Shown piece by piece: positions 48,076 through 59,897 of a stretch of 64,000 nucleotides of DNA. A model generated the notes under the pieces. The model was not told where the DNA came from and did no database searches. It saw nothing but the letters and a program-made list of their open reading frames with translations. The translations under genes were made by a program, and so were the position numbers. How positions within the stretch are numbered: position 1 is the stretch's first letter; each line of letters opens with the position of its first letter. The DNA is taken from assembly GCA_019426215.1 (NCBI GenBank), contig CM033399.1, positions 27,103,022 through 27,167,021 on the forward strand. Reading direction: 5' to 3'. Source of the stretch: Buddleja alternifolia (lineage: Eukaryota > Streptophyta > Magnoliopsida > Lamiales > Scrophulariaceae).

Positions 48076-49569
48076 ATGATGAGATCATTTAGTGGTACTA
48101 GTAGAACTATAAGTGAATCAAGTAATAAAGAAAAAGAGAAAGGAAAAATAAGTAATACTTTCACTAAACGAATGTTTAGAGGATCAGGAAGTCAAAGCTC
48201 AGCTAGAGAAGTAGAATTAGAAGAGATAATAGACGTAGAAGAAAATCTTAATTTATATAATAACAAGGGAATAGATAAGTTAAAACCTAAAACATTATAC
48301 AAAGTAGGAAAAATGGATTTTAACACACATTTAATCAAGAAATTTAGAGAAAAAGAAGTAAAAGTTACAACAAATGCTGAAAATATAAGCCTAGTTAGCC
48401 CGGAATGTATAAAACAATTAAAACAATTAAAGCAAAAATATATACATTTAGGATTAATTATTGTAGGAATAAAAGGATTAACTAGAAAGGGAACCGGTGG
48501 AAAGGTTTTAGTTTTATTATTAGATAAGAGTTGGTCTGATGCTAGGAGAGCAGTATTTGCTAGTATGGAAATAGATATGACTAATAATGTAGGAATATTT
48601 TATATAGCTCCGAACATGATGAAAAGTATTAAAGATATTAATAAAATTACTATAGGATTACAAACTAGAGGATATGAAACATATGATGGTAACAACTTAG
48701 TAGTTTCTATAGCATTTTTAGGAAGAGTAACCAATAATAGTTTTCCTCAATATAAAATTAATATAGATGGGATAATAGATGGATTAGCCTCAGTAGGAGT
48801 AAAAATGATTAAACCTTTAAATATAGATAATAACGATTTAAATGGAGAAGAATGGGAATTAACCAAGCATTTAGAAGAAAATGAGACTGTCAAAGTTCCA
48901 GGAGAGAGTGTAATGTATACAAACAGTAGAGGTCAAACTTCTATTAGATTCCTTAATTACCAAAAACAAAATCCCAAAGAAAATTTAGAAGATCTAGAAG
49001 AAGAAACTGATAATGAAACTGAAACAAGCTACATGAATATTATAGAAGAAGAAGTTAGAATAACTAGTAGATTTGCTAATTGGGAAATATTATCTGATAT
49101 AGAAAGCGAAGAAGATGAAGAGGAAGAAAATATAGAAGAAATAGACGAAGAGATTAGACAATTAGAAAGTCAGCTCAAAAATGATTATAGACCAAAAAAT
49201 ATGGAAGAAATATTAAAAAAAATTTTTGAGATAAATAATTTAAGAGAATTAGTAGATGAAATGTATTTTGAAGCAATGAATTTAGATATCAATTTAGAAT
49301 CAGCTGAAGAAGAATTTAAACAATATTATAATATTGATTTAGTTGATGATATATGTTCAGGAAAAATAGAATTTGAAAAATTCTTTAAAAATAAAGAGAA
49401 AGGTAATAACGAAGTAGCTTTTATGGCAGATAGTCAAGCAAGTACTAGTAGTAATATAGGAAAAAGAACTAGAGTAGAACCAGATTATAGTGAAGTTCCA
49501 GCTAGAAATGTAGAAATGAGTGGTAGACCAGAATGGAAAAGTCCCACATATGAATATGGATCAACCTAA
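48076..49569 (+). pseudogene. Polyprotein N-terminal part: movement-protein region
   Basis: A 497-codon frame. Residues about 60-260 fit the 30K-type movement protein of badnaviruses, around a GKVLVLLLDKSWSD segment followed by an AVFASMEID segment. The C-terminal third is very acidic with coiled-coil character (about residues 310-400). It ends at TAA 49567-49569, but the capsid frame 43 bases on is the same frame, so in most badnaviruses this would be one polyprotein. I read the stop as a lesion; a genuine split into two ORFs is the alternative. The protein would form or pass through tubules in plasmodesmata. Confidence 0.75.
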
Positions 49570-49611
49570 CCAAATAAATATATAGGATCAAGACAACCCA
49601 TAGGAAAAACC

Positions 49612-52414
49612 ATGAGTGGAACCATGTTAGTAATTGAATTAGGAAGTCCACAAATGTGGCCAGAAGAAATAAATATATGGGAACAATGTGTAGTAAGACA
49701 TTGGGAAATAAATAAAAAAGCAGATATGGATATGTTTAACTTTTTAGAAACCTGTTTAGGACCTACAGCATTATCTATCTGGCAAAGCAAGAAGAAGAAA
49801 GATTCTAATAGAATTAATGAAATAAAGGCCTTAGGAAATAATCCTTATAATTTTACTAGTTTTATTAGAACATTAATAATAGGTATAGATCCAGGAAGAG
49901 AAAATACATTCATACAAGATACAACACTTAGAAACCTAGAACAACTCACTATAACAGATATGAAATATATTATACCTTTTAGTCAAGATTTTACAAGATT
50001 AATAGGAGAAGCTAATAAAGCATTTGATGAAGAATTATGTAATAGGTATTTTACGAAATTACCACAAGATTTAGGAAAAAGAATACATGAAGAATGGATA
50101 AAAACTAATGGCAATCTTACAGGATTAGGTATAGGACCTAGAGTACAATATACTTTCTTTAAACTTCAGGAATGGTGTAAAGAAGAATTTATTAGAGAAC
50201 AAATTAGAAAGCAATCTTATGAGTTTTGTAGAAAAGCTATATATACCCCACAACAATATGGACAGAAGAATTACTTTAAGTCAAAACGCAAAATATTAAG
50301 AAAATCAAATAAACCAAAATCTAGTTTTAGACAATATAGGCAAGGAAGAAAGCCACCTAATTATGTTAAAAAGCCATCAACAAGAAAATGCACATGTTAT
50401 ATTTGTGGAGATCCTAAACATTTAGCTAATAGATGTCCGAAAAGACAGTTTAATATGGAACGGGCAGCCATTGCAGAACAATTAGATGAAGACGTAGTAA
50501 GTATAGACGGTAATGAAAGTGATAATGAAAGCATATTTAGTGTAGTAAGTGAAGAAGGACCAGAAATTCCAAATATAATAGAATATACCTATATGAATAA
50601 TTCATGTGAACATAAATATATAAATGGAAAGGGAACTATGAGTATAGCCTGTAGTATTTGTAGATTATATCCTGATATGCATTTAAGATATCAGTGCAAT
50701 ATATGTTTTGACGAAATTTGTTTTATTTGTGCTAAAGACGTATATCATATAGAAACAGATGTATCTCTCAAACCTAGTAAAAAACTAGAATCTATAGAAG
50801 TTCTAAGTCATAAAATAGAGAATTTAGATTTAAGAATACAATTAATAGAATTAAAAATAAAAAATAATGAAAACATAAATAGTCTTCAAAATAAAGGAAA
50901 AGGTGTAGTAATAGAAGAACTTGATGAAATTAACCAACAATTAGAAGAAACTCATTTACAAAATACAGCATATGAACCCCAACTACAAGTACCCTATACT
51001 AGTAGTCTAATACTTTTAGATTGTCGAATATGGTGTAATCAAGAAAAATATATTGAAACTAAAGCCATTTTAGATACAGGAAGTACAAAAAGCATGCTTA
51101 GCGCTAGTCTTGTGCCAAAGGAATTTGTAACACAACTAAGTTATACAGTTACTAGTAGAACTGCAGAAAATAGATTAATGAGAATAACAAAAGAATTAAT
51201 TAACATAGGGATACAATTTAAGGATTTTTCAGGAAATTATAGTAGTAAATATACATTAGGACAAGTACTTATAGCACCAGATAACATAAATAGCCATGAA
51301 TTCCTTTTAGGGCTAAATTTCATTTGTGCATTAAATGATAGTATCTTAATAGGAAAAAATTATATTACTATTAGCAAACATAATTATACTTTTCCAACTA
51401 ATAGATACATTAAACAATCAGAGTTGACTGCGAAGCGTGGTGGACATGGTAATAATGAACTCGATTTTTTCAAAGGTAATAATGAACTCGATTTTTTCAA
51501 AGAATTAGAACAAAATAATATAGAATCTGAAACTATAGATATCCTATTAGATGAAGAAATACGAGATATAGGAAAGGGATTAGAAGTTTTAAACCTAGAA
51601 AATGAAAGAATTTTGCATAAATTAGAAATGTTAGGATTTATAGGAGATGATTTAGCTAAAAACAAAGTAAACTATACTTTTAAACTAAACATATTAAACC
51701 CAGATATAGTTATAAGAACAGCAGCTATAGAATATACTCCTGAAGATATAAAAGAATTCAAAACACAAATAAAAGAAATGTTGGAAATAGGTGTTATAAG
51801 AAGAAGTGATAGTCCTCATAGATCAGCAGCCTTTATAGTAAGAAATAATGCAGAAATAAAAAGAGGAAAATCTAGAATAGTATATAACTATAAGAGACTT
51901 AATGATAATACAGAAGATGATGCTTATAGAATACCTAATAAAGATGAGTTAATTAATCTTATACAAAATAAAAAGATATTTTCAAAATTTGATTTAAAAA
52001 GCGGATATAATCAAATTAAAATGGTAGAAGAAGACAAAAAATGGACAGCTTTCAGCTGTAGTGAAGGACATTTCGAGTGGAATGTTCTATCTTTTGGTTT
52101 AAAAAATGCTCCAGCAATATTTCAAAGATTTATGGATAATATATTTAAACATTTAGATTTCTGTTTAGTATATATAGATGACATTTTAGTAGCTTCTGAA
52201 ACTTTTAAGCAACATCAAGATCATTTAAAACAAGTGTTTAATTTAATAGAAGAAAACGGAATAGTAGTATCTAAAAAGAAAATGGAACTTTTTAAGAGAA
52301 AAATAAGCTTTTTAGGTTTAGAAATAGGAAACGGACAAATTAAATTACAACCTCATATAGCTCAAAAAATTCTAGATTTCCCAGATAAGTTAGAAAACTT
52401 AAAACAAATACAAG
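49612..52414 (+). pseudogene. Polyprotein middle: capsid, aspartic protease, reverse transcriptase (cut by insertion)
   Basis: The frame is the same as the movement-protein region. In order: capsid (residues about 1-330) ending in a zinc knuckle of C-X-C-X2-C-X4-H-X4-C from residue 260; a second cysteine box C-X2-C-X11-C-X2-C-X4-C-X2-C from residue 347; a coiled segment; aspartic protease with DTGS at about residue 488; reverse transcriptase with YIDD at about residue 854-857. A short direct duplication (NELDFFKGN) lies before the polymerase. Viral sequence stops at 52414 where the LTR element begins. RNase H resumes at 61787 and the reading frame agrees on both sides once the target duplication is counted once. 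The few frame codons beyond 52414 are LTR sequence. Confidence 0.88.
52410..52414 (+). repeat. Target duplication, left copy (ACAAG)
   Basis: Five bases matching 61782-61786 on the other side of the 9.4-kb insertion. Confidence 0.93.
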
Positions 52415-54298
52415 TGATAAGAGTCGTTTTTACGTGTTTTTAAGCCCTTACGTTTATGTTTTAGATTCATTTATCAGTTTATTTATGCCACATATGCGTA
52501 TAATCTATGTGCTTATTGAGTAAACGTGGAAAATCACTGCAATTGACGTAAAGTGCACAAAAACACAGTATTTCAGTGTATTTTGAAATCGAATTTGAGG
52601 AAGTTTTCTTCTACAAAGTTGTAAATCTCTGTCTTGGCTTCACGTGGCAACTTGAATCATCCAAATCCGAGGTCCGTGGAGAAAGTTACGAAGAAAATAC
52701 AATTACTGCGCTGAAAACCAAGAAAACGGTTCAGACTCTGCATCAGGCGCCTAGGCGCCACTTCACCCGCGCCCAGGCGCCAGTATTACCACGCCTAGGC
52801 GCCCGATTCTGAAAGGGGCGCCTAGGCGCCGTTCTGTCCACGCCTGGGCGCCGTATCTGCACCAGTTTCCACGTTCGAGCGATATTTTCTTATTTTTAGA
52901 GACCGAATTGGATGAAGTTTCCTTCTACAAAGTTGTAGAACTATGTGTTAGCTTCAAATGAGGACTTGAATCATCCAAATCGGAGTTTTGTGGAGAGAGT
53001 TATGAAGGAAATACAAATACTGCGCCAGACAGAGGCAAATACTCCGAACATTCTGATTTGGGCGCCCGAGCGCCATAAAACCCGCGCCTAGGCGTGGACA
53101 CATCCGAGATTTGACTCCTTTCAGCCAAAAGATCATCATTTGATGGGGGAATGGAACATTTAAAGCCAAGAGGTCATCACATGTATGGGGGGGATGTCAT
53201 AAGTATGTTTCTTACTAGATCTACTTTTGGGAATTTTATACTACTCACTTTAAGAGTAGTGAGGGGACACTAGGGGGGACATACACATGAGGGGCTGATT
53301 TGTGGTGGTCTTCTTAAGGGATCCTAAGGGGCAATTGACCGATGAATCTTGGAGAGAAAGGGAGAGAGAGGCATTGGATCCATCACTTTTCACTCATCAT
53401 CATTCATCACCATATTTCTTCATCACTTTTGGAGGGGAACAAAGAGGGAGGAGCTAAGGATTGAAGATCAAGAGCAAAGATCCATCATCAATCAATTGAG
53501 GGAGTTTTAATTATTTGCATTTACATGTTTATTTCCATGAGTATGTATATGTTTGTATTAGATTTTCTTAAGGCTTTGATGAGAGGCTAATATTGTAGAA
53601 CTAAGGCCATGTGAAGGCCAAATTTATGAATCAATATATGTGAAGTTGCTCTTTGTATTAATTCTCCTATTGCTTTGTGTGTTAATTCTATGCTTTTATT
53701 CCAATCATGTGTTTGATCACCATATGCTTGCTATCTTGCCTAATCTAGTTGTTCGAGAGAAAATAGATTAGGGTGCAAGAGAATTAACACATCATCCGAA
53801 ACAAATGAGGGATTGCCCTAGAAATAGGTAAAGATTCCCGGGTGTTGTTAGCCGGATTCGTTCGGGGAAGCTCTAGAACGTTAATGCGTGATTTTTGATT
53901 AGATTCTCGGATAGACATATTTAGAGAACCGTCAATTAATCATAGGATTATTATGTGCCGAGACATCGGGTAATAGTTAATTTAGGAGTTTCCACCAAAG
54001 CAATAGGAGTCTAATAATTCGAAGAGTAGTTCATATATATTAACGAGTAGATTTGGTTGTAGCATGTGCCTTAGTCATTTTATCATACGTGAGATTTAAT
54101 TCATAGCTTGTTCCCTCCTTTGATCTTTCGTTTACTTAATTGTTTTCCTCTTGCTTTACTTTAATTGTCTTTACTTTCATTAAAATCATAAACTAGAATT
54201 CAAGTCTCCGTGGTTCGACAACCCGGACTTTTTGTCCACTTATTACTACACACGTCTAGTGCACTTGCTATCATAGCACGTTAAGTTTTAGCGTGTCA
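52415..54298 (+). repeat. LTR1 (direct, 1,884 bp)
   Basis: Begins TGATAAGAGTCG and ends GCGTGTCA. It contains a cluster of GGCGCC/CCTAGG palindromes (52746-52852) and an internal degenerate duplication (about 52580-52712 and 52898-53030, both with CTTCTACAAAGTTGTA). It should carry the promoter and poly(A) signals, which I cannot place. Confidence 0.95.
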
Positions 54299-54304
54299 AG
54301 TTTT

Positions 54305-54322
54305 TGGCGCCGTTGCCGGGGA
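54305..54322 (+). promoter_or_regulatory. Primer binding site, tRNA-Asp type
   Basis: TGGCGCCGTTGCCGGGGA follows the LTR by six bases and is complementary to the 3' end of plant tRNA-Asp. Confidence 0.9.
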
Positions 54323-54548
54323 CTTGTTCATTTTAGTTTTTGATTTTCGTTTACATTTTTTCATAATTTCTAGTTTGTTGTTTATTTTCTTGCTTTCCTT
54401 TTATTTTCGTACTAGTCTAATTTTGTTCCTTGTGCTTAATTGATAGGTTCGATTTGTGGTGCATGACCCGCTCCTCAAATGAGCCTTTACTTGATTTTGT
54501 TATTTTTATTTTGAACATGTGCTCCGGGGTAGTAGATGAGTTTGAGAG

Positions 54549-55433
54549 ATGGAGGACAATATCTATCAACCGAATCCGAATTCAAGTTTCTCGAATATGA
54601 ATTTACCGGAGAATTGGGAGTGGTTACAAGGCACTTTCCAAGCTATGCAACCACCTCCTTTTCAACCACTCCCATCTGTCCGGGATAGTCTATCACTGAA
54701 TTTCTTCCCCATACAGGAGGGATATTGTTTATCTCCAACTCTGGAGGAACGAGAATGGGTTCGACAACTCCTATACGACTTACAACTCACACTAGATGAT
54801 TTGGATCAGCCGGAAAATATGAAATTGGTACACAAAGCCATTGATGCTTTGTATGAAGGACCAATTAAGGAGGCTCTAATGATCATTGAGGAAATGAAAA
54901 ATGAGAGGATTTCTATTAAGGTGTCATCGCCTCAGTGTTGCACACTTAACATTCAAGCATCCGAGGCAGAATCTCCAAGTTATGAGAAATCCACTCTTAT
55001 TCCTTCCCCAGCGATAACCGGCCCCATCTCCACGGGTGTGGAGGCAATTTGTGCCCATGATAGTAAGTTGTCCTATAGTATAGGAGATGACATGGTTATT
55101 TCTGATAACTATGAGGTTTTTAAGCATCCAATTGATTCTACATTATCTTTACGCATTGATGCTTTTGATCCTTTTAGTGTTGAGCTTTTTCAGGAAAGGA
55201 TAACCAATAATCTCCTCGAGTCCTACCTCACAAACTCCAAGTTTATCACTTCGATGGGTGAAGGAGAAAGATCTACTGTCCATATCTTGAGAATAGTCTA
55301 TATCATCACCCGAGACATGGGGAAAAAAATGACGATTTCTTGGCCCATACTCAAACTACTTCTCACAAACACCGGGCCATGTTTCATTCTTGATTGGAGA
55401 ATGAACAAGGCATTCATTCGGAAACCGCCTTAA
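54549..55433 (+). CDS. 294-codon ORF of the non-autonomous element, unrecognised (gag-position)
   Basis: The first ATG-led long frame after the primer site, 250 bases from LTR1. Pro/Asn/Ser-rich start, a leucine-rich helical stretch around residues 70-115 (LLYDLQLTLDDLD), a variable middle and a basic end. I see no zinc knuckle, protease motif or polymerase motif. By position it could be a reduced gag-like protein or a captured gene fragment. It is intact, which in so young an element says little about selection. Function not assigned. Confidence 0.55.
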   Translation: MEDNIYQPNPNSSFSNMNLPENWEWLQGTFQAMQPPPFQPLPSVRDSLSLNFFPIQEGYCLSPTLEEREWVRQLLYDLQLTLDDLDQPENMKLVHKAIDALYEGPIKEALMIIEEMKNERISIKVSSPQCCTLNIQASEAESPSYEKSTLIPSPAITGPISTGVEAICAHDSKLSYSIGDDMVISDNYEVFKHPIDSTLSLRIDAFDPFSVELFQERITNNLLESYLTNSKFITSMGEGERSTVHILRIVYIITRDMGKKMTISWPILKLLLTNTGPCFILDWRMNKAFIRKPP

Positions 55434-57108
55434 AATAACTCGGTAAAGTCAAGCTAATGACTTTAAAAGAGCGCTTCTTGGGAGGCAACCCAAGTTTGTA
55501 AGTTTTCTTTTCTTTTTCTTTTTGCTTTTGTTTTTGTTTTGTTTAATTTGTTTCTTTTTGTTGTGTTCAAGCATGCACTTTTAGCATGTATGTGTCTTAT
55601 GCTTGATGGTTTAAAGAGTTGAAGTGTTAGATATAATGCACATTTGGACCCCATGTTTAAGAGATGCGTATTGTACTCGAGAGGAGAGGAAGCTATAGGA
55701 TTATGTATTGGAATTTTAAGGATGTTGTTCAATATCCTTGGTTGTAAGTGTTCTTGTACCGTTGTGTATGCTTGTCATAACAACATTGGGGACAATGTTG
55801 GATTTAAGTTTCGGGGTAGAAGAGTACTTATTTTGAACTTTGATGATGCAATCCTAATTTGTAGCTTGAGTTTGGGGGAAAGTTGTTTGCTATCATATTT
55901 ATATGCTTCTTTGTTGAGAAAATCAAGTATAAAAAAAAAAAAAAAAAAAAATTTAGTCCTTCCAATTGATGCATTGAAATTGATTGACTTGGAGAAATGG
56001 CATGATCTCTTGAAATAATTTGAATTTAATGGAATATATATATCTTTGAAATTGCTCGTGGAGACACTAGACTAGGATTGATTCTTTAGATGATTCACAT
56101 TGCACAATGAATCGAGGGTAGAGGAGTTGAGAGGATAACCATCTTGAGACACTTAAGGAGTTTTTCCCAGAAATATTAACTTAGATTTCTCAAAAGGTTA
56201 TAAGTTAAGTAGTAATTTTATATGCTAAACAATGAATTGAAAAGGTTGAATTTTGGTATGACCAAAAGTGGTCAGGCTAATACGTACCGGAGGTGATAAG
56301 TTTCATGCCTATATACTGTACTATTATGCTAATTTGAGCTAAGCTCAAGCCAAAAAGAAGTGATTTGTTTAAAAGATCTAGTTTTATTTCGTGGCCTTTG
56401 ACACTCGAGTGATTAAATCCGTAGGAGTGTCTCTACACTTAATGCCCCAAAACTATCTAGTTTGGGAGTCATTGATCTAAAACTTGTTACATGGGCGTCA
56501 TAGAAAGCCTAATGGAATAAAACATTGCACATGATCTAGCCTTAATGAATTTAATGGAAGTTTCATACGAATTGAAAGTTGAATGTTTGACATAATGAAA
56601 TTTAAATGGCTATGAGATTTTCTATGATTCTTGTGCTTTGTGTTTGATCAAAAGTTTATAGATATGGGATTAATGTCCAAAATTTGGTAAGGATGCCTCT
56701 CGACTATAATGCCTTAGATTTATTTTTCACTACACCCTAAGGAGTCTTTTCAAGTATTAGTGTCACATGAGCAAAAGTAGTTGATATGTATATATATACT
56801 TGTGAGCTTTAAAAGGTTGATTTTATGCCATTCATTCTTGTTGATTATGTTGAGATGTATTGATTTGGTTATGATTGAAAATTTACTAGATTTTGTGGGT
56901 ATATCATATGCAAACCCTCACGAGACTATAACTCGTCCTTTGAGGTGACTCAAAGGTTCAAAGGCTTGTTGCATTCGCTAAATGCAACCGTTTACTCCAC
57001 GAAAGTGAGTTAGGTAGTTTTCTTTTTGTTTCTCTCTTTGATTGATGTGTTTCCTTATCTTAGAACTCTTATTGCTCGAGGACGAGCAATTGATAAGTGT
57101 GGGGGTGT
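55434..57108 (+). other. 3' non-coding internal region and polypurine tract
   Basis: Contains the perfect stem CTTGGG-aggcaa-CCCAAG (55477-55494), the GGGGACAATGTTGG phrase (about 55790), a run of about 20 or more A near 55930, and no long coding frame. The end (57094-57108, AAGTGTGGGGGTGT) is the polypurine tract next to LTR2. Confidence 0.75.
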
Positions 57109-58991
57109 TGATAAAAGTCATTTTTACGTGTTTTTAAGCCCTTACGTTTATGTTTTAGATTCATTTATCAGTTTATTTATGCCACATATGCGTATAATCT
57201 ATGTGCTTATTGAGTAAACGTGGAAAATCACTGCAATTGACGTAAAGTGCACAAAAACACAGTATTTCAGTGTATTTTGAAATCGAATTTGAGGAAGTTT
57301 TCTTCTACAAAGTTGTAAATCTCTGTCTTGGCTTCACGTGGCAACTTGAATCATCCAAATCCGAGGTCCGTGGAGAAAGTTACGAAGAAAATACAATTAC
57401 TGCGCTGAAAACCAAGAAAACGGTTCAGACTCTGCATCAGGCGCCTAGGCGCCACTTCACCCGCGCCCAGGCGCCAGTATTACCACGCCTAGGCGCCCGA
57501 TTCTGAAAGGGGCGCCTAGGCGCCGTTCTGTCCACGCCTGGGCGCCGTATCTGCACCAGTTTCCACGTTCGAGCGATATTTTCTTATTTTTAGAGACCGA
57601 ATTGGATGAAGTTTCCTTCTACAAAGTTGTAGAACTATGTGTTAGCTTCAAATGAGGACTTGAATCATCCAAATCGGAGTTTTGTGGAGAGAGTTATGAA
57701 GGAAATACAAATACTGCGCCAGACAGAGGCAAATACTCCGAACATTCTGATTTGGGCGCCCGAGCGCCATAAAACCCGCGCCTAGGCGTGGACACATCCG
57801 AGATTTGACTCCTTTCAGCCAAAAGATCATCATTTGATGGGGGAATGGAACATTTAAAGCCAAGAGGTCATCACATGTATGGGGGGATGTCATAAGTATG
57901 TTTCTTACTAGATCTACTTTTGGGAATTTTATACTACTCACTTTAAGAGTAGTGAGGGGACACTAGGGGGGACATACACATGAGGGGCTGATTTGTGGTG
58001 GTCTTCTTAAGGGATCCTAAGGGGCAATTGACCGATGAATCTTGGAGAGAAAGGGAGAGAGAGGCATTGGATCCATCACTTTTCACTCATCATCATTCAT
58101 CACCATATTTCTTCATCACTTTTGGAGGGGAACAAAGAGGGAGGAGCTAAGGATTGAAGATCAAGAGCAAAGATCCATCATCAATCAATTGAGGGAGTTT
58201 TAATTATTTGCATTTACATGTTTATTTCCATGAGTATGTATATGTTTGTATTAGATTTTCTTAAGGCTTTGATGAGAGGCTAATATTGTAGAACTAAGGC
58301 CATGTGAAGGCCAAATTTATGAATCAATATATGTGAAGTTGCTCTTTGTATTAATTCTCCTATTGCTTTGTGTGTTAATTCTATGCTTTTATTCCAATCA
58401 TGTGTTTGATCACCATATGCTTGCTATCTTGCCTAATCTAGTTGTTCGAGAGAAAATAGATTAGGGTGCAAGAGAATTAACACATCATCCGAAACAAATG
58501 AGGGATTGCCCTAGAAATAGGTAAAGATTCCCGGGTGTTGTTAGCCGGATTTGTTCGGGGAAGCTCTAGAACGTTAATGCGTGATTTTTGATTAGATTCT
58601 CGGATAGACATATTTAGAGAACCGTCAATTAATCATAGGATTATTATGTGCCGAGACATCGGGTAATAGTTAATTTAGGAGTTTCCACCAAAGCAATAGG
58701 AGTCTAATAATTCGAAGAGTAGTTCATATATATTGACGAGTAGATTTGGTTGTAGCATGTGCCTTAGTCATTTTATCATACGTGAGATTTAATTCATAGC
58801 TTGTTCCCTCCTTTGATCTTTCGTTTACTTAATTGTTTTCCTCTTGCTTTACTTTAATTGTCTTTACTTTCATTAAAATCATAAACTAGAATTCAAGTCT
58901 CCGTGGTTCGACAACCCGGACTTTTTGTCCACTTATTACTACACACGTCTAGTGCACTTGCTATCATAGCACGTTAAGTTTTAGCGTGTCA
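57109..58991 (+). repeat. LTR2 (direct, 1,883 bp)
   Basis: Differs from LTR1 at about five positions by eye: two in the first 15 bases (TGATAAAAGTCA), one in a G run, one in GCCGGATTTG and one in TATATTGACG. In a normal copy this would be the 3' LTR and plant or viral DNA would follow. Confidence 0.93.
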
Positions 58992-59010
58992 AGTTTTTGG
59001 CGCCGTTGCC

Positions 59011-59877
59011 GGGGAACAAAGAGAGAGGAGCTAAGGATTGAAGATCAAGAGCAAAGATCCATCATCAATCAATTGAGGGAGTTTTAATTATTTGCATTTA
59101 CATGTTTATTTCCATGAGTATGTATATGTTTGTATTAGATTTTCTTAAGGCTTTGATGAGAGGCTAATATTGTAGAACTAAGGCCATGTGAAGGCCAAAT
59201 TTATGAATCAATATATGTGAAGTTGCTCTTTGTATTAATTCTCCTATTGCTTTGTGTGTTAATTCTATGCTTTTATTCCAATCATGTGTTTGATCACCAT
59301 ATGCTTGCTATCTTGCCTAATCTAGTTGTTCGAGAGAAAATAGATTAGGGTGCAAGAGAATTAACACATCATCCGAAACAAATGAGGGATTGCCCTAGAA
59401 ATAGGTAAAGATTCCCGGGTGTTGTTAGCCGGATTCGTTCGGGGAAGCTCTAGAACGTTAATGCGTGATTTTTGATTAGATTCTCGGATAGACATATTTA
59501 GAGAACCGTCAATTAATCATAGGATTATTATGTGCCGAGACATCGGGTAATAGTTAATTTAGGAGTTTCCACCAAAGCAATAGGAGTCTAATAGTTCGAA
59601 GAGTAGTTCATATATATTGACGAGTAGATTTGGTTGTAGCATGTGCCTTAGTCATTTTAACCAATTCGTGAGATTTAATTCATAGCTTGTTCCCTCCTTT
59701 GATCTTTCGTTTACTTAATTGTTTTCCTCTTGCTTTACTTTAATTGTCTTTACTTTCATTAAAATCATAAACTAGAATTCAAGTCTCCGTGGTTCGACAA
59801 CCCGGACTTTTAGTCCACTTTATTACTACCACGACTAGTACACTTGCTATCAAAGCACGTTAAGTATTAGCGTGTCA
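59011..59877 (+). repeat. LTR3 (direct, 5'-truncated, 867 bp)
   Basis: Starts in the middle of the LTR sequence at GGGGAACAAAG. The join to the preceding primer-site copy falls on a shared GGGGA, a microhomology typical of template switching. Its last part carries several changes not seen in the other LTRs (for example TTTTAACCAATTCG and TAAGTATTAGC). Confidence 0.9.
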
Positions 59878-59897
59878 AGTTTTTGGCGATTAAAACT

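Noticed and set aside
52576..52812. 78-codon ORF found three times (also 57270-57506 and, inverted, 61384-61620)
   Set aside because: It is LTR sequence and recurs only because the LTR does. It overlaps the GGCGCC palindromes and has no coding character.
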